Shown here: positions 36,201 through 45,700 of the stretch, one piece after another | How positions within the stretch are numbered: position 1 is the first letter of the stretch | Layout of the letters: each line of letters starts with the position of its first letter | Assembly (NCBI GenBank): GCA_948847595.1 | Contig: CAQOGY010000006.1 | Span: 136,930 to 200,929 of the forward strand | Length of the DNA stretch: 64,000 bases | Direction: 5' to 3' | Source of the DNA: an uncultured Bacteroides sp. | Lineage (GTDB): Bacteria > Bacteroidota > Bacteroidia > Bacteroidales > Bacteroidaceae | The notes under the pieces: generated by a model | The model's database searches: none | What the model was told of the DNA's origin: nothing | What the model saw: only the letters and a program-made list of their open reading frames with translations | Made by a program: the position numbers and the translations under genes

Positions 36201-36567
36201 GTGGAAATACAATCTCGGGATTTGTCCATTGATAACCATCTTTGGATGTCATCAGGAAAGTTTGGGATGGCGGGACGTGTTCGTCCGAAGGATCGGCCAG
36301 ATATTGATAATAGAATTGTCCGTTCCAATACGCCAGCATCGGCTGATGATTGTAAGTCCACCCATTGCCGTTAGAGGCATCAGGATGTTCGCGGTTTGCA
36401 CGCACCAATTGAATATTATGTACTCCTACCACCGGTGACAGTTGTCCGTCATGATAAGTAGGATTTGAGAGTTCCTTTCCTGTGTAATGGATTCTGTCTT
36501 GTGCTGTAACTGTAGCTGTCAGCCATCCGGCAGCCAGTGCAAGGAGAATCTTGGTAGAGTTGTTCAT
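33247..36567 (-). CDS. GH143 + GH142 bifunctional RG-II side-chain enzyme
   Basis: An 1106-residue exported protein (signal peptide ending VTAQ, about 22). Residues about 25-400 form a sialidase-like propeller (QTFLMTSKDGYQW, TSISEDGGHTW, LAISLSKDGLEY). Residues about 430-600 form a jelly-roll domain, and about 620-1080 an (alpha/alpha)6 barrel (YYYRWWSLRKHIKE, WNADAVLARYMVDG, NHSTFNDLMITGLIGLRP). This is the architecture of BT1020, for which CAZy families GH143 (2-keto-3-deoxy-lyxo-heptulosaric acid hydrolase) and GH142 (beta-L-arabinofuranosidase) were created; together they strip RG-II chain D (Ara-Dha). Assignment rests on size, order and locus. It is followed by GH78 and preceded by the GH43-like gene. 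Confidence 0.82.
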   Translation of the reverse strand: MNNSTKILLALAAGWLTATVTAQDRIHYTGKELSNPTYHDGQLSPVVGVHNIQLVRANREHPDASNGNGWTYNHQPMLAYWNGQFYYQYLADPSDEHVPPSQTFLMTSKDGYQWTNPEIVFPPYKVPDGYAKESRPGMQAKDLIAIMHQRVGFYVSKSGRLITMGNYGVALDKKDDPNDGNGIGRVVREIKKDGSFGPIHFIYYNHGFNEKNTDYPYFKKSKDREFVKACQEILDNPLYMMQWVEEADREDPIIPLKKGYKAFNCYTLPDGRIASLWKHALTSISEDGGHTWAEPVLRAKGFVNSNAKIWGQRLSDGTYATVYNPSEFRWPLAISLSKDGLEYTTLNLVHGEITPMRYGGNYKSYGPQYPRGIQEGNGVPADGDLWVSYSVNKEDMWISRIPVPVELNASSHADDDFSKSKAIAELTDWNIYSPVWAPVSLDGQWLRLQDKDPFDYAKVERKIPASKELKVSFDLQAGQNDKGTLQIEFLDENGIACSRMELTNDGIFRMKGGSRFANMMKYEAGKNYHVEAVLSTTDRNIQVYVDGKRVGLRMFYAPVASVERIAFRTGVPRTFPTVDTPADQTYDLPNAGGQEPLVEYRIANVKTSSTDKDASSAFLKYADFSHYVDYFNGMEDENIIQAIPNAQASEWMEENIPLFECPQRNFEEMYYYRWWSLRKHIKETPVGYGMTEFLVQRSYSDKYNLIACAIGHHIYESRWLRDPKYLDQIIHTWYRGNEGGPMKKMDKFSSWNADAVLARYMVDGDKDFMLDMKKDLETEYQRWERTNRLKNGLYWQGDVQDGMEESISGGRKKKYARPTINSYMYGNAKALSLMGILSGDEGAAMRYGMKADTLKTLVDTELWNTRHQFFETMRTDSSANVREAIGYIPWYFNLPDTAKKYEVAWKEIMDEKGFSAPYGLTTAERRHPEFRTRGVGKCEWDGAIWPFASAQTLTAMANFMNNYPQTVLSDSVYFRQMELYVESQYHRGRPYIGEYLDEVTGYWLKGDQERSRYYNHSTFNDLMITGLIGLRPRLDNTIEVNPLIPADKWDWFCLDNVLYHGHNLTILWDKNGDRYHYGKGLRIFVDGKEVGHADTLTKVVCENALK

Positions 36568-36653
36568 GATCTATTTCAGGTTTTAATTTGTTTCTTTGAT
36601 TTCACCACAGATTACATGGATTGACACTGATTATTCTTTGTGTCTTTCCGGAA

Positions 36654-37583
36654 TTATCGGTCATCTGACATTTTCAGAAGCGTTTTAACGACGGATTCCG
36701 GCGCCTTGAAAATTGTTCCGTGTTTATGTCCGGCAGGTACGCTTACATCATTCGTTATATCGGTAAAATTCTTAAAGTCCTTTGTGCGCATAGCACCGTA
36801 TATTTTCTTCTTATATACATCAAAATAAATGAGATAGTCCTCTCCTATCTTTTCTACGGTCGGCCCTTCGACAAAGGATTCGGTGAACGGCTGTGATGCA
36901 GGCGAATAGGGTCCTGTCAGTGAATCTGCAAAAGCGATCTTCAGGTTACGTTCAGGGCGGGTGTTATCTTTGAGCACCATCACATAATCATTCTTAGCCC
37001 GTTTCACAAGAACGGCGTCAATGGTGCTAAAGCCCGGATCATATAGAACTTTCGCTTTTGAAACTGTCTTAAAATCTTTCGTTGTGATATAATACAACCG
37101 ATGATTATTGTTTTCTTCCTCTATCCCTTTCTCGAAACGACCGGGGACGCAAGAAGCCCATACCACCATAAACTGCTCACTATCATCATCATAGAAAATC
37201 TCCGGAGCCCATACGTTAACGGTGGTCGGTTCATCTGCCATGACAGGAACCATCTGTTGTTCCGACCAGTTAACCAAATCTTTGGAATTTGCATAACCAA
37301 AGCCCAAATCACCTTTCCAACTCGTAGTCCAGACTAAATGGAAAGTCCCGTCAAGAGTACGTACCATGGAAGGATCGCGCATCAGTTGATGCTGTCCCAG
37401 TTCCGGCTTCAGCCAAACTCCGGGGATACTGTCCCAATGCATTCCGTCTTCGCTATATAAATATCTTAACCCCTCGTCAGCCGGTTCGTGGAATGAAGTG
37501 AACATATAATAGTCTCTGCTTCCCCCACACGAAACCAGGAACAAAATACCTATTGCGGCTAATGTATTTCTTAACTTTTTCAT
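36654..37583 (-). CDS. GH43-like beta-propeller lipoprotein
   Basis: About 309 residues from the ATG at 37583 (the frame opens at a TTG 15 bases earlier). The signal ends LVSC (Cys about 19), so a lipoprotein. The rest has GH43 features: DPSMVRTLDGTFHLVWTTSW (first Asp region), GYANSKDLVNW, NVWAPEIFYDDDSEQFMVVWAS (second Asp region), AVLVKRAKNDYVMVLKDN, and ESFVEGPTVEKIGEDYLIYFDVY (acid Glu). GH43 members are arabinofuranosidases, xylosidases or galactanases; a specific substrate cannot be read. In the RG-II locus a homologue sits at the same place. About 177 bases separate it from the DUF3826 gene. Confidence 0.75.
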   Translation of the reverse strand: MKKLRNTLAAIGILFLVSCGGSRDYYMFTSFHEPADEGLRYLYSEDGMHWDSIPGVWLKPELGQHQLMRDPSMVRTLDGTFHLVWTTSWKGDLGFGYANSKDLVNWSEQQMVPVMADEPTTVNVWAPEIFYDDDSEQFMVVWASCVPGRFEKGIEEENNNHRLYYITTKDFKTVSKAKVLYDPGFSTIDAVLVKRAKNDYVMVLKDNTRPERNLKIAFADSLTGPYSPASQPFTESFVEGPTVEKIGEDYLIYFDVYKKKIYGAMRTKDFKNFTDITNDVSVPAGHKHGTIFKAPESVVKTLLKMSDDR

Positions 37584-37760
37584 TTCTATAATAATCAATA
37601 ATTGTATCCTTTATATGGAAAAGACGATAAAAGCCCTGATTTGTACTCAAACAGATTCAAGATTCATCAGATTATAAATATATTTACGAGAAAAGGGCGA
37701 CTCTCCGAGCCACCCTTTCCGTCATCAAACAAACTAACCATTTAATTATAGGTGAGAATC

Positions 37761-38429
37761 TTATAAAGATCCTCCACGTGCTTTCACACGTTTGTACCAT
37801 TCTTCACGTTCTTTCTTCAGGTCGTATCCGCGTTTAGCCAGATAATTATTGATACGTCCTTTATATTTTCCGAAAGCTGCGTGTTTCTTATTTGAATTTT
37901 CCGCATCTAAGGCAAATTCACGGGCTTCTATCAGCCATGCATAAATTTGTGCCTTTTCTTCTTCTTTCAAAGTCGGAATCATATCAAGATGCGAATCATA
38001 TGTCACTTTCACCACTCCGTAGGTCATGCCGTCTTTCACAGCTTCTATCTGTTTCTCGTCAAGGAAAAGAGATAAATTCGCCGGAAATGCGAAATGAGAA
38101 CGATATAATGCTGCATCCTTTTCATTTTCGACAGCTTTCAACGCTTCAGTCTTAGTGTCGCCGGTCAGTCCCGATTCTTTTACTTTCTTGACTTTTGCGT
38201 CACGTACTTCATAAATATCGTTCAACTCGAAATAACGGTTGGCAATGATATTGCGGACATCTTCAGCTATCTTTGCATCTGTAATCCCAAGTTTATCGAC
38301 AATCTTCTGTGAACGATTGATGATAGATTCCACATATTTGGGGTCACGGTTTTCTTTGTTCAAGTCAACTGCCCCGGCAGACATCCAGCCGCAAAGCAAC
38401 AGTAGAGAAATTATTAATATCTTTTTCAT
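37761..38429 (-). CDS. DUF3826 exported protein
   Basis: A 222-residue protein with a signal peptide ending SAGA (about 20). It is helical and charged, with no enzyme motif. It has a conserved block, LKEEEKAQIYAWLIEAREFALDAENSNKKHAAFGKYKGRINNYLAKRGYDLKKE, near the C-terminus. The same block in diverged form ends the 654-residue esterase (26733-28697). This is DUF3826, found in many Bacteroidales pectin loci; its function is unknown to me. The gene lies between the PL1 and GH43-like genes in the minus arm. Likely periplasmic, perhaps an adaptor that binds uronate ligands or partner enzymes. Confidence 0.8.
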   Translation of the reverse strand: MKKILIISLLLLCGWMSAGAVDLNKENRDPKYVESIINRSQKIVDKLGITDAKIAEDVRNIIANRYFELNDIYEVRDAKVKKVKESGLTGDTKTEALKAVENEKDAALYRSHFAFPANLSLFLDEKQIEAVKDGMTYGVVKVTYDSHLDMIPTLKEEEKAQIYAWLIEAREFALDAENSNKKHAAFGKYKGRINNYLAKRGYDLKKEREEWYKRVKARGGSL

Positions 38430-38489
38430 TGATTTTGTTTTTAAAGTAGGATACCGAAAGAAAACTTGGCTCCGGCACCTTGCCGGCGA

Positions 38490-40229
38490 TTACATTAATT
38501 TTCCTTTTTCAGCCAAAGTATCGTAGTTGTTTTTTAAATCACGCCAGTTTACTTTGTGTTTCGTGCTGATACCATTGATGTATTTTTCAATATTAGTGTA
38601 TCCGTCACCCGTACAATCTTTATTGGCGTCGCTCGGATCGTTCGGATTCAATCCGTTAGCTATTTCCCATTCATCCGGCATTCCGTCGCCATCTGTATCC
38701 ACATACGGAGTACCTTTGTATTCAGGATAACCACCCATTTGACGAATATCAGTAATAATACCTTGCTTATAAGAGTCTTTCGGTAAACGGCGATACTTGA
38801 ACTGTCCGTCTTCGCCCATTGACTTGGGAGACAAACCAGTCAAATCACCATAAGCATCTTTCGGAAGTTTCTTTTCATAATAAGGGATACCTGTTCTTAC
38901 TTCCTCAATTACTCGTTCGTCTACAATATCACGACAAGGAATATTCGCGCCTACATGTTTCAATACATAATCGTAAGCGTCTTTAGCCCCCATGATATTG
39001 ATATACGGCATTTCGAACGGCTGATAGCTACGCATATATTCAGTATATCCGTCAGTGTTCGGCTGGGTTTCAATCTGAATGCCGCCATTCCAGTTGTCTT
39101 TAGTTATTTCGGGATAGCCTTCCATGATATTTCCGTCAGCGTAAACACGTCCGTATTCTTTGTGATCCAACTTGCTACGTCCGGCTTCCGGTTTCAAGAT
39201 ACGATGTCCTACATTAGAATCTTTTGGAGTAGCAGGTCCCGGTTTGTAGTAATTGTTAATCATATTGAACATAGCGGTATAATCACCGCCATCAGAAGAA
39301 CGATGAACCCAGTTGAATACTACATTATTAACGAAATTGAATATACCATTCCAACCAATAGAAGGGTTACGTCCTGAGTTACTAGCCCAAAGGTTACGGG
39401 CAAATGCACAGTTTTCACCACCTAATGTACTTCCAAATGCATGATTGTATGTATCCAACGCTTTTGCCGAGATGGTATTCTGAATAGTTACGTTTACGGT
39501 AGGAAGTTTCAAGTCTTTGCTCTCATATTGTCCTTCACTCGGATCGTACATATGACGATAGAAAGATATATTCTCATCCAGTCCCCAAGTACAGGAGCAG
39601 TGGTCGATCATTATATTACCAACTGGGTTACCTCCGAAAGAGTCATCGCGATGCCATACTTTCGTTTCTCCACGGCGGAAACGCATGTGACGGACTACGA
39701 CATCATGCGTATCTACCCAGAATGATTCTCCGGCAATACAAACACCGTCTCCCGGAGCTGTCTGTCCTGCAATAGTTACGTAAGGGGCACGGACGATAAT
39801 CGGTGATTCCAGACGGATGATACCGGCAACATTGAATACGATAATACGAGCGCCACCTGTTTCGCATGCTTCACGGAAAGACCCTGGTCCGCGGTCATTC
39901 AGATTTGTTACAGTAATCACTTTACCGCCACGACCACCGAAACTGTACATACCACCACCTTCAGCACCCGGGAAGGAAGGAATATCAGCCTGTGGCAAAT
40001 CATACGGACGACCTGCCCAAGGTATATATGGACGTCCTTCCCTGGCTTCTTTTTGTACTATCGGCAACGCTTTCGCCCATGCTTCGTCAGAACGTTTCCG
40101 CTCTTCAGCCATCATTTTCGTATAGTTTTCTTTGGCTTCGCCGGATATTTGCGGGTATTGTGCCCATGCAATGGTCGGAGTCAACATTGTTGCAGCAAAA
40201 GCTGCTAAAAATAGATGCTTCTTCTTCAT
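38490..40229 (-). CDS. PL1 pectate lyase with C-terminal Ca-binding repeats
   Basis: About 579 residues from the ATG at 40229. The frame extends 29 codons further, but only this start gives a signal peptide (MKKKHLFLAAFAATMLTPTIAWAQ). The core (about 80-420) is a right-handed beta-helix lyase: SFPGAEGGGMYSFGGRGGKVITVTNLNDRGPGSFREA, VVRHMRFRRGE, IMIDHCSCTWGLDENISFY, and GRNPSIGWNGIFNFVNNVVFNW, typical of PL1. The C-terminus has DTDGDGMPDEWEIANGLNP and DCTGDGYTNIEKYING, thrombospondin type 3-like calcium motifs. Cleavage makes 4,5-unsaturated ends that GH105 can remove. First gene after the susD terminator, so it may begin its own transcript. Confidence 0.88.
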   Translation of the reverse strand: MKKKHLFLAAFAATMLTPTIAWAQYPQISGEAKENYTKMMAEERKRSDEAWAKALPIVQKEAREGRPYIPWAGRPYDLPQADIPSFPGAEGGGMYSFGGRGGKVITVTNLNDRGPGSFREACETGGARIIVFNVAGIIRLESPIIVRAPYVTIAGQTAPGDGVCIAGESFWVDTHDVVVRHMRFRRGETKVWHRDDSFGGNPVGNIMIDHCSCTWGLDENISFYRHMYDPSEGQYESKDLKLPTVNVTIQNTISAKALDTYNHAFGSTLGGENCAFARNLWASNSGRNPSIGWNGIFNFVNNVVFNWVHRSSDGGDYTAMFNMINNYYKPGPATPKDSNVGHRILKPEAGRSKLDHKEYGRVYADGNIMEGYPEITKDNWNGGIQIETQPNTDGYTEYMRSYQPFEMPYINIMGAKDAYDYVLKHVGANIPCRDIVDERVIEEVRTGIPYYEKKLPKDAYGDLTGLSPKSMGEDGQFKYRRLPKDSYKQGIITDIRQMGGYPEYKGTPYVDTDGDGMPDEWEIANGLNPNDPSDANKDCTGDGYTNIEKYINGISTKHKVNWRDLKNNYDTLAEKGKLM

Positions 40230-40404
40230 TTCTATTTGGTTTTGTGAAGTTGTTAATTCAAAAATACAATAATAAGACGAAAGAGAAAAAGATTTGTAAT
40301 CAGTAAGGAGAAACAAAATTTCTTCTTTCCACCTATTTTATTACTAAGGTTGATAAAAGCAAATATAAGATATTTTATCAGGAATATTCGGAATAAAAAA
40401 AATA

Positions 40405-40459
40405 AAAATTGCCACTTCCCGTCTTCTTCTTTTCAAAAAGAACAGGAAATGGCAATTTT
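40405..40459 (-). terminator. Terminator after susD
   Basis: Arms 40405-40419 and 40445-40459 (15 bases, one mismatch) surround a 25-base loop containing a smaller hairpin. On the minus strand it is followed by a strong T-run (tttttattttttttatt). It lies 42 bases after the SusD stop and separates the transport genes from the PL1-to-esterase block. Confidence 0.8.
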
Positions 40460-40500
40460 CTATATTTTCAGTCCTTTACAAGGAATGAGTTCGAGGGCAT

Positions 40501-42702
40501 TTATTCAGCCAACGGGTCAAAAGTTCCGTTTGCCCCACCGTTCAAGTAGTCACCCCAGCCAATCGTTTGCGGTAGTGCATCATTATTACTTTGAATGCCT
40601 TGATTGAAACCAAGTAAATAGTACCTCGGAAGGAAAGTTATATACAGTTCGGAATGGCTGTCGTCATAAGAATCACCTTTCTTTGTTTTACGAATTAGAT
40701 TATCTTTATAGAAAGCTTTCAATCGTTCTTGTTCACCAGCAAGATCTTTCCTCAAATCCATTGCTGCTGGACGGGTAACCCCAACTTTTACTAACGGATC
40801 GGAATCAACAGTTGTTCCACCCACTCCAACTCCATTACCTCCGTCAATATTCACGCGGAATTCAAGATTCTCACGACGTTGTCCGTTCATCGGTTTGAAA
40901 CCAAGATAGGTACAAGTATTTCCACCCCAACCGGTCAACTTCCAAGTGGCAGGCGCTCCATCTGGCAGAACAGCTCCACCGTCAAACAGCATCCAACGGC
41001 GCATATCATCGAAACGCTTGCCTTCATAAGCCAACTCTATCTGACGTTCATACAAAATGGCAGCCATACACTTTGCCTGATCACTGCCTAAATCCACTTC
41101 CAGTCCAAAATTATTTTCGGCAGTATAGCCAACACGGGCGCGGATTTTTTGCAATTGGTCAACAGCAACGCCTAATTCGCCTGCATTACAAGCCGCTTCC
41201 GCATAATTGAGCAATACTTCAGCATATCTGATTTCCATATACGGGGCAGCCGAACGGGTGAATCCTCCAGAAGTTGCGAAAACATAACGTGAAGTCGAAT
41301 TGACATCTCTATCATCTGAACGTTTACGGACATAAAAGCCTTTCACATTCTTTAAAAGAGCATCGGCACCATACGTAACATCACTGTTTGCTTCAATATC
41401 ATCTACGTAAGCCGCATCAGTATACCATGTGTAATTCCAAAGTTCATAACTGGGTCCATCATACGGGTTTTGATTTTCCGACAGGCGTGGGTCACCGTTG
41501 AATGCCCAACGGACCCCTGGGAAAGCGAACGTACGATAAAAACGTGGATCACGATTGATAAAAGGAAACTGAGGATCGTAAGTTACGGCTGATTTTGTCA
41601 GCGTAGTGTATGTGTTGCACGTAGCAGGTATCTTACCATCGGACATAGGGAACATATCCACCAACATGGCAGAAGGAGTTTTGCCTCCCCCACCCAAAGC
41701 ATTGGATGGGCGGATTCCCTGCTCCCACGTGTTGTTTTTACGATAATCGGGAGTACCTTCTGTGAGCGTGTTGTGAAGTGTCACAAATACCGCTTCCTTA
41801 CTCGGAACTTCTGTAAAAATCTTAGCCCAGTTGGAAGCATTCGCTCCCGGAGTTTCATTTGCTAATCCGTAGCCGGCAGCCGCCAACACGTCAATCGATC
41901 TTTTAATGTCAGTATAAGCCTGTTTCCAACGGTTCTCATCATTGGAACGATTGAACAACGGACTGGCATAAAGTAGACGCACACGCCCCAGCAAAGCAAC
42001 TGCCGTACCGGAAGTAACACGACCGTAATTGTCACCTGTCATCCATTGACCTGCCCCTGTAAATGGAGCCAACATCGTCTCGGCTTTTTCCAAATCATCA
42101 CAAATAAAATCGAAACAGTCCTTCGCAGAGGAACGGGGAGTGACTGAACTTTCGACCGGTTCTTGTACTTCTGTAATAATAGGCACACCGCCATACCACT
42201 TTACCAGATTATAATAGCACCATGCACGGAAGAAATAAACTTGTCCCAACAACTCATTCTTTTCATCCTGCGAAAGTGTACTGCCCTCAATACCTGCAAT
42301 AGCATCATTGATATTACGAATACGTCCGTAAGCCGAAGTGATAGGATCTCCTTTCGTACCCTCAAAATAATCAGGCACAGGATTATTTCCGGTTTGATAC
42401 GTCAACGGCTTAAGAGGATCAACAAAAGCACTAAATCCACTATATTCTTCGGTCGACTTTGACTGATCATCCGCCAAACCGGTACTGTTAAACATAGCAC
42501 TAGGAACACCCTTAGGATCGGGCAGACATACCTTATAAACATCTGCTACACGTGCCAGCGCCCCACTCCAATAATTATAAGCATCGGTAGTAGTGCTGTC
42601 ATAATTTTGCTTATCTTGCATAAACTGGTCACTACATGAAACCAACGACGTTGCAGCAAGGAAAGCAATACTAATACGGAATATTTTTTTTCTTTTCATC
42701 AT
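40501..42702 (-). CDS. SusD-like surface glycan-binding lipoprotein
   Basis: A 733-residue lipoprotein (LVSC, Cys about 23), longer than the usual 500-600 residues for SusD, which suggests an extended binding loop or domain. SusD hallmarks are visible: DAYNYWSGALARVADVYK, the ALLGRVRLLYASPLFNRSNDE TPR segment, APYMEIRYAEVLLNYAEAACNAGELG, ILYERQIELAYEGKRFDDMRRWML, and a C-terminal LGFNQGIQ stretch. SusD caps the SusC barrel and captures oligosaccharide. It starts 9 bases after the SusC gene. With the RG-II enzymes around it, an RG-II or pectic fragment is the likely ligand. Confidence 0.9.
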   Translation of the reverse strand: MMKRKKIFRISIAFLAATSLVSCSDQFMQDKQNYDSTTTDAYNYWSGALARVADVYKVCLPDPKGVPSAMFNSTGLADDQSKSTEEYSGFSAFVDPLKPLTYQTGNNPVPDYFEGTKGDPITSAYGRIRNINDAIAGIEGSTLSQDEKNELLGQVYFFRAWCYYNLVKWYGGVPIITEVQEPVESSVTPRSSAKDCFDFICDDLEKAETMLAPFTGAGQWMTGDNYGRVTSGTAVALLGRVRLLYASPLFNRSNDENRWKQAYTDIKRSIDVLAAAGYGLANETPGANASNWAKIFTEVPSKEAVFVTLHNTLTEGTPDYRKNNTWEQGIRPSNALGGGGKTPSAMLVDMFPMSDGKIPATCNTYTTLTKSAVTYDPQFPFINRDPRFYRTFAFPGVRWAFNGDPRLSENQNPYDGPSYELWNYTWYTDAAYVDDIEANSDVTYGADALLKNVKGFYVRKRSDDRDVNSTSRYVFATSGGFTRSAAPYMEIRYAEVLLNYAEAACNAGELGVAVDQLQKIRARVGYTAENNFGLEVDLGSDQAKCMAAILYERQIELAYEGKRFDDMRRWMLFDGGAVLPDGAPATWKLTGWGGNTCTYLGFKPMNGQRRENLEFRVNIDGGNGVGVGGTTVDSDPLVKVGVTRPAAMDLRKDLAGEQERLKAFYKDNLIRKTKKGDSYDDSHSELYITFLPRYYLLGFNQGIQSNNDALPQTIGWGDYLNGGANGTFDPLAE

Positions 42703-42711
42703 ACTGTTCTT

Positions 42712-45700
42712 TTAGAATGTTAAATTAACACCAATCGTAAATTTGCGCAGCGTAGGATAATTACCATAAATAGTCATCGGATCAATGAAGTTGTCTGGAT
42801 AGGGATTATAGAAACTTAACAAATTCTGTCCTGTTACGTTGAAGCGGCAACTTTCGATTCCCAACATCTTTGTATATTTTGATGGTATACGATATGCTAA
42901 TGTCAAACGATTCAACTTGATACGTGTTCCGCTTATTCTCCAATAAGAAGATTTCTGGGCATTCACACTACTCCACCGCAAGTTCGGATATTTACCGTTG
43001 CGATTGGCTTTCACGACTACATTGCCTGCCGCATCCACTACGTCATTGTATACAAACATATTATCTGTGTTCCAGAACGAAGGCATATTTGCGTATTCCA
43101 AGTCATTATAATTATTAGCCGATGTACCCTGATTTCCCAAAGAGATCGCATCGTCAGGCAAGAAGCTGTAACCACCCCAGCTTGCGTTAAACTGGGCAGT
43201 CAAAGAAATTCCCTTCCATTCAGCATTGAGATTCATCGTCATACTGTAAGGGTTATTCCGGTTCGATAATCGTACCTGGTCATTTTCTGCACTTACCACT
43301 CCATCCGGTGCTGCATACGTACCATCTGCCTGTCTTTCTCCTCGTACGTCTTTATAAATTAACATACCAGGTTTTACATCTTCTTTTGCATAACCCATGT
43401 AAGAAGTGATGTTATATTTAGTAAAATACTCGTCTATATCCTGATAGCTGCGGAACATACCGATACACTGCATACCCCATGTACCCAAATCGAGACGATC
43501 GCCTTTCCTATAACTCTTATATGTCGGATTTGTATCCCAGTCTCTCACGAGAATCTCATTATCACTAAGACCGGTATTCAACTGAATCTTATATTTGAAA
43601 TCCTTACCGATTTTATCTCTCCATGTCGCAGACAATTCAATACCATAAGCATTCATTTCGCCATAGTTCACTTTGGCTGAATTAGCGCCTACTGTAGAAG
43701 GAATCGATGCATTATAACTAAGCAACATTTCACGATTCCATTCATAATAAGCATCCACATTGAAGGACAATCGGTTATTAAGTACATTTAGATCAATTCC
43801 GAAATTGCCTTTATAAGACTTGTCCCAATGAGCATCCCGGTTGATAGCTGCATTGTTTTTATTCATCGTGAGGTGACTGCCTGCATTAGAAGTCATACCT
43901 GTTCCGAATACAGGACCTTTATCTTTATCTGTTCCGTAAGTCTGTAACCATTTCCATGGTTCTGTATTATCACGCCCTGTCAAACCGAAAGATGCACGTA
44001 CTTTCAAATAATCAATCCACTTCACATTCCGAGTAAACCATTCTTCCTGCGATACTACCCAACCAGCAGATACTGACGGGAAAAATCCCCAATAATTTTC
44101 AGGAGCAAATTTAGTAGATGAGTCCGAACGAAGCAGAAATTCTAATAAATATTTATTATCATACGAATAATTCAAACGTCCGATATAAGACAAATTACCA
44201 GATTCAAAACGAGTAAAGTCCGTACTTGGTGTACTATTCCAGTCTACCGAATTCGATTGTCCTGTAGTAAATTCATACGGATTAGTAACCATACCATACA
44301 AATATTCAGTCTCTGATTCTGACTTTTCAATAGAGAACAAAGCTCCTACTGAATGCAATCCGAAATCACGGTTATAAGTTGCCATAAAATTCATCTGATA
44401 ATTATCCGAACGAGTCATAGCACGAGACAAATATCCGGTTATATCACTTGTACTGGAGTTAATTACCGGTTTGCCACTATTTGCATAGAAGAAATTGGAG
44501 TTTTCAAACGCACTATTATCCGCACCATCAATTGGAGTATATAAATGCTGTCCACTACCTGCACGGGTCTCCATGTAATAAAGTTCGTATGAAGTACCAT
44601 AATCATTCGTCTTATTAGTATTGATACTCTTCGAATAAGTAAACTTCAATTTCAAGCCTTTCAGCCATTTATTCCACCCGAAGTCATATTCTAGCCCAGC
44701 ATTAATATTCATATTAGACGTCATATTCCGTCTATAGTCTCCATTATTCTGAAGTACATTGAAATTATAATTTTGTATATTACTAACCTGTGAGTTTGTG
44801 GGACCATAAGCAGCCACCGCATGTTCACCCACATATTCAGGTATATAATATGGGTGCGTCAGAAGCGTATTGTAATCCTTTTCAGCAGATGAACCGCCCA
44901 CCTGATTCAAGGGAGTATTCTTCTTTCCATAATCACCTGAAACTTGCACATTCGCCTTCACCCATTTGCTAATCTTCACATCAATACCGGCACGATAATT
45001 CCAACGGTTGTAATCCAGCTTACCTAAATTACCATCCTGATCAAAATAAGAAATTCCAGCAAAATAACTAGCCCTTTCAGTAGCACCACTCAAATTCACA
45101 CTATGCTGTTGTGTCAACGCAGATTCCCAATATTTATCCAAAAGATCATAATTCAACCCCTTCATAGCATTCAACTCATCTTGCTGAAAAATGGCTCTTA
45201 AAGGATCAATACCAGTCTCAGTCGGATCAGCCATACGTACTGCATTCCACAATTTACCATATTCGTATGCACTCAACATTTTCGGACGGGATACTTCATC
45301 AGTAATACCAAATGTCCCACTATATGAGATTTTCGGGGTTCCCAATTTCCCCTTTTTAGTAGTTACCAGAATAACACCATTCGCTGCACGGGCACCATAC
45401 ACTGCTGCCGAAGCATCCTTTAAAATAGAAATACTTTCTACTACTGACGGATCTAAATTATTAAACGCTTCCGCACCCAAATTAGTATAAGAATTTCCTA
45501 CTTTCACTTCTGTAGGATAAATATATCCATCGATAACGTACAATGGTTGCAGATTTGAGTTTCCCATATTTTCCAGTGCACTATTCTGACGAATGGTAAT
45601 TGTTGCGTTCTGCCCTGGACGAGTATCACCTCCGCTAACAGATACTCCATTCACCAAACCGCTCAATGTATTAGCCAAACTACCGCTTGAAATATCTTGA

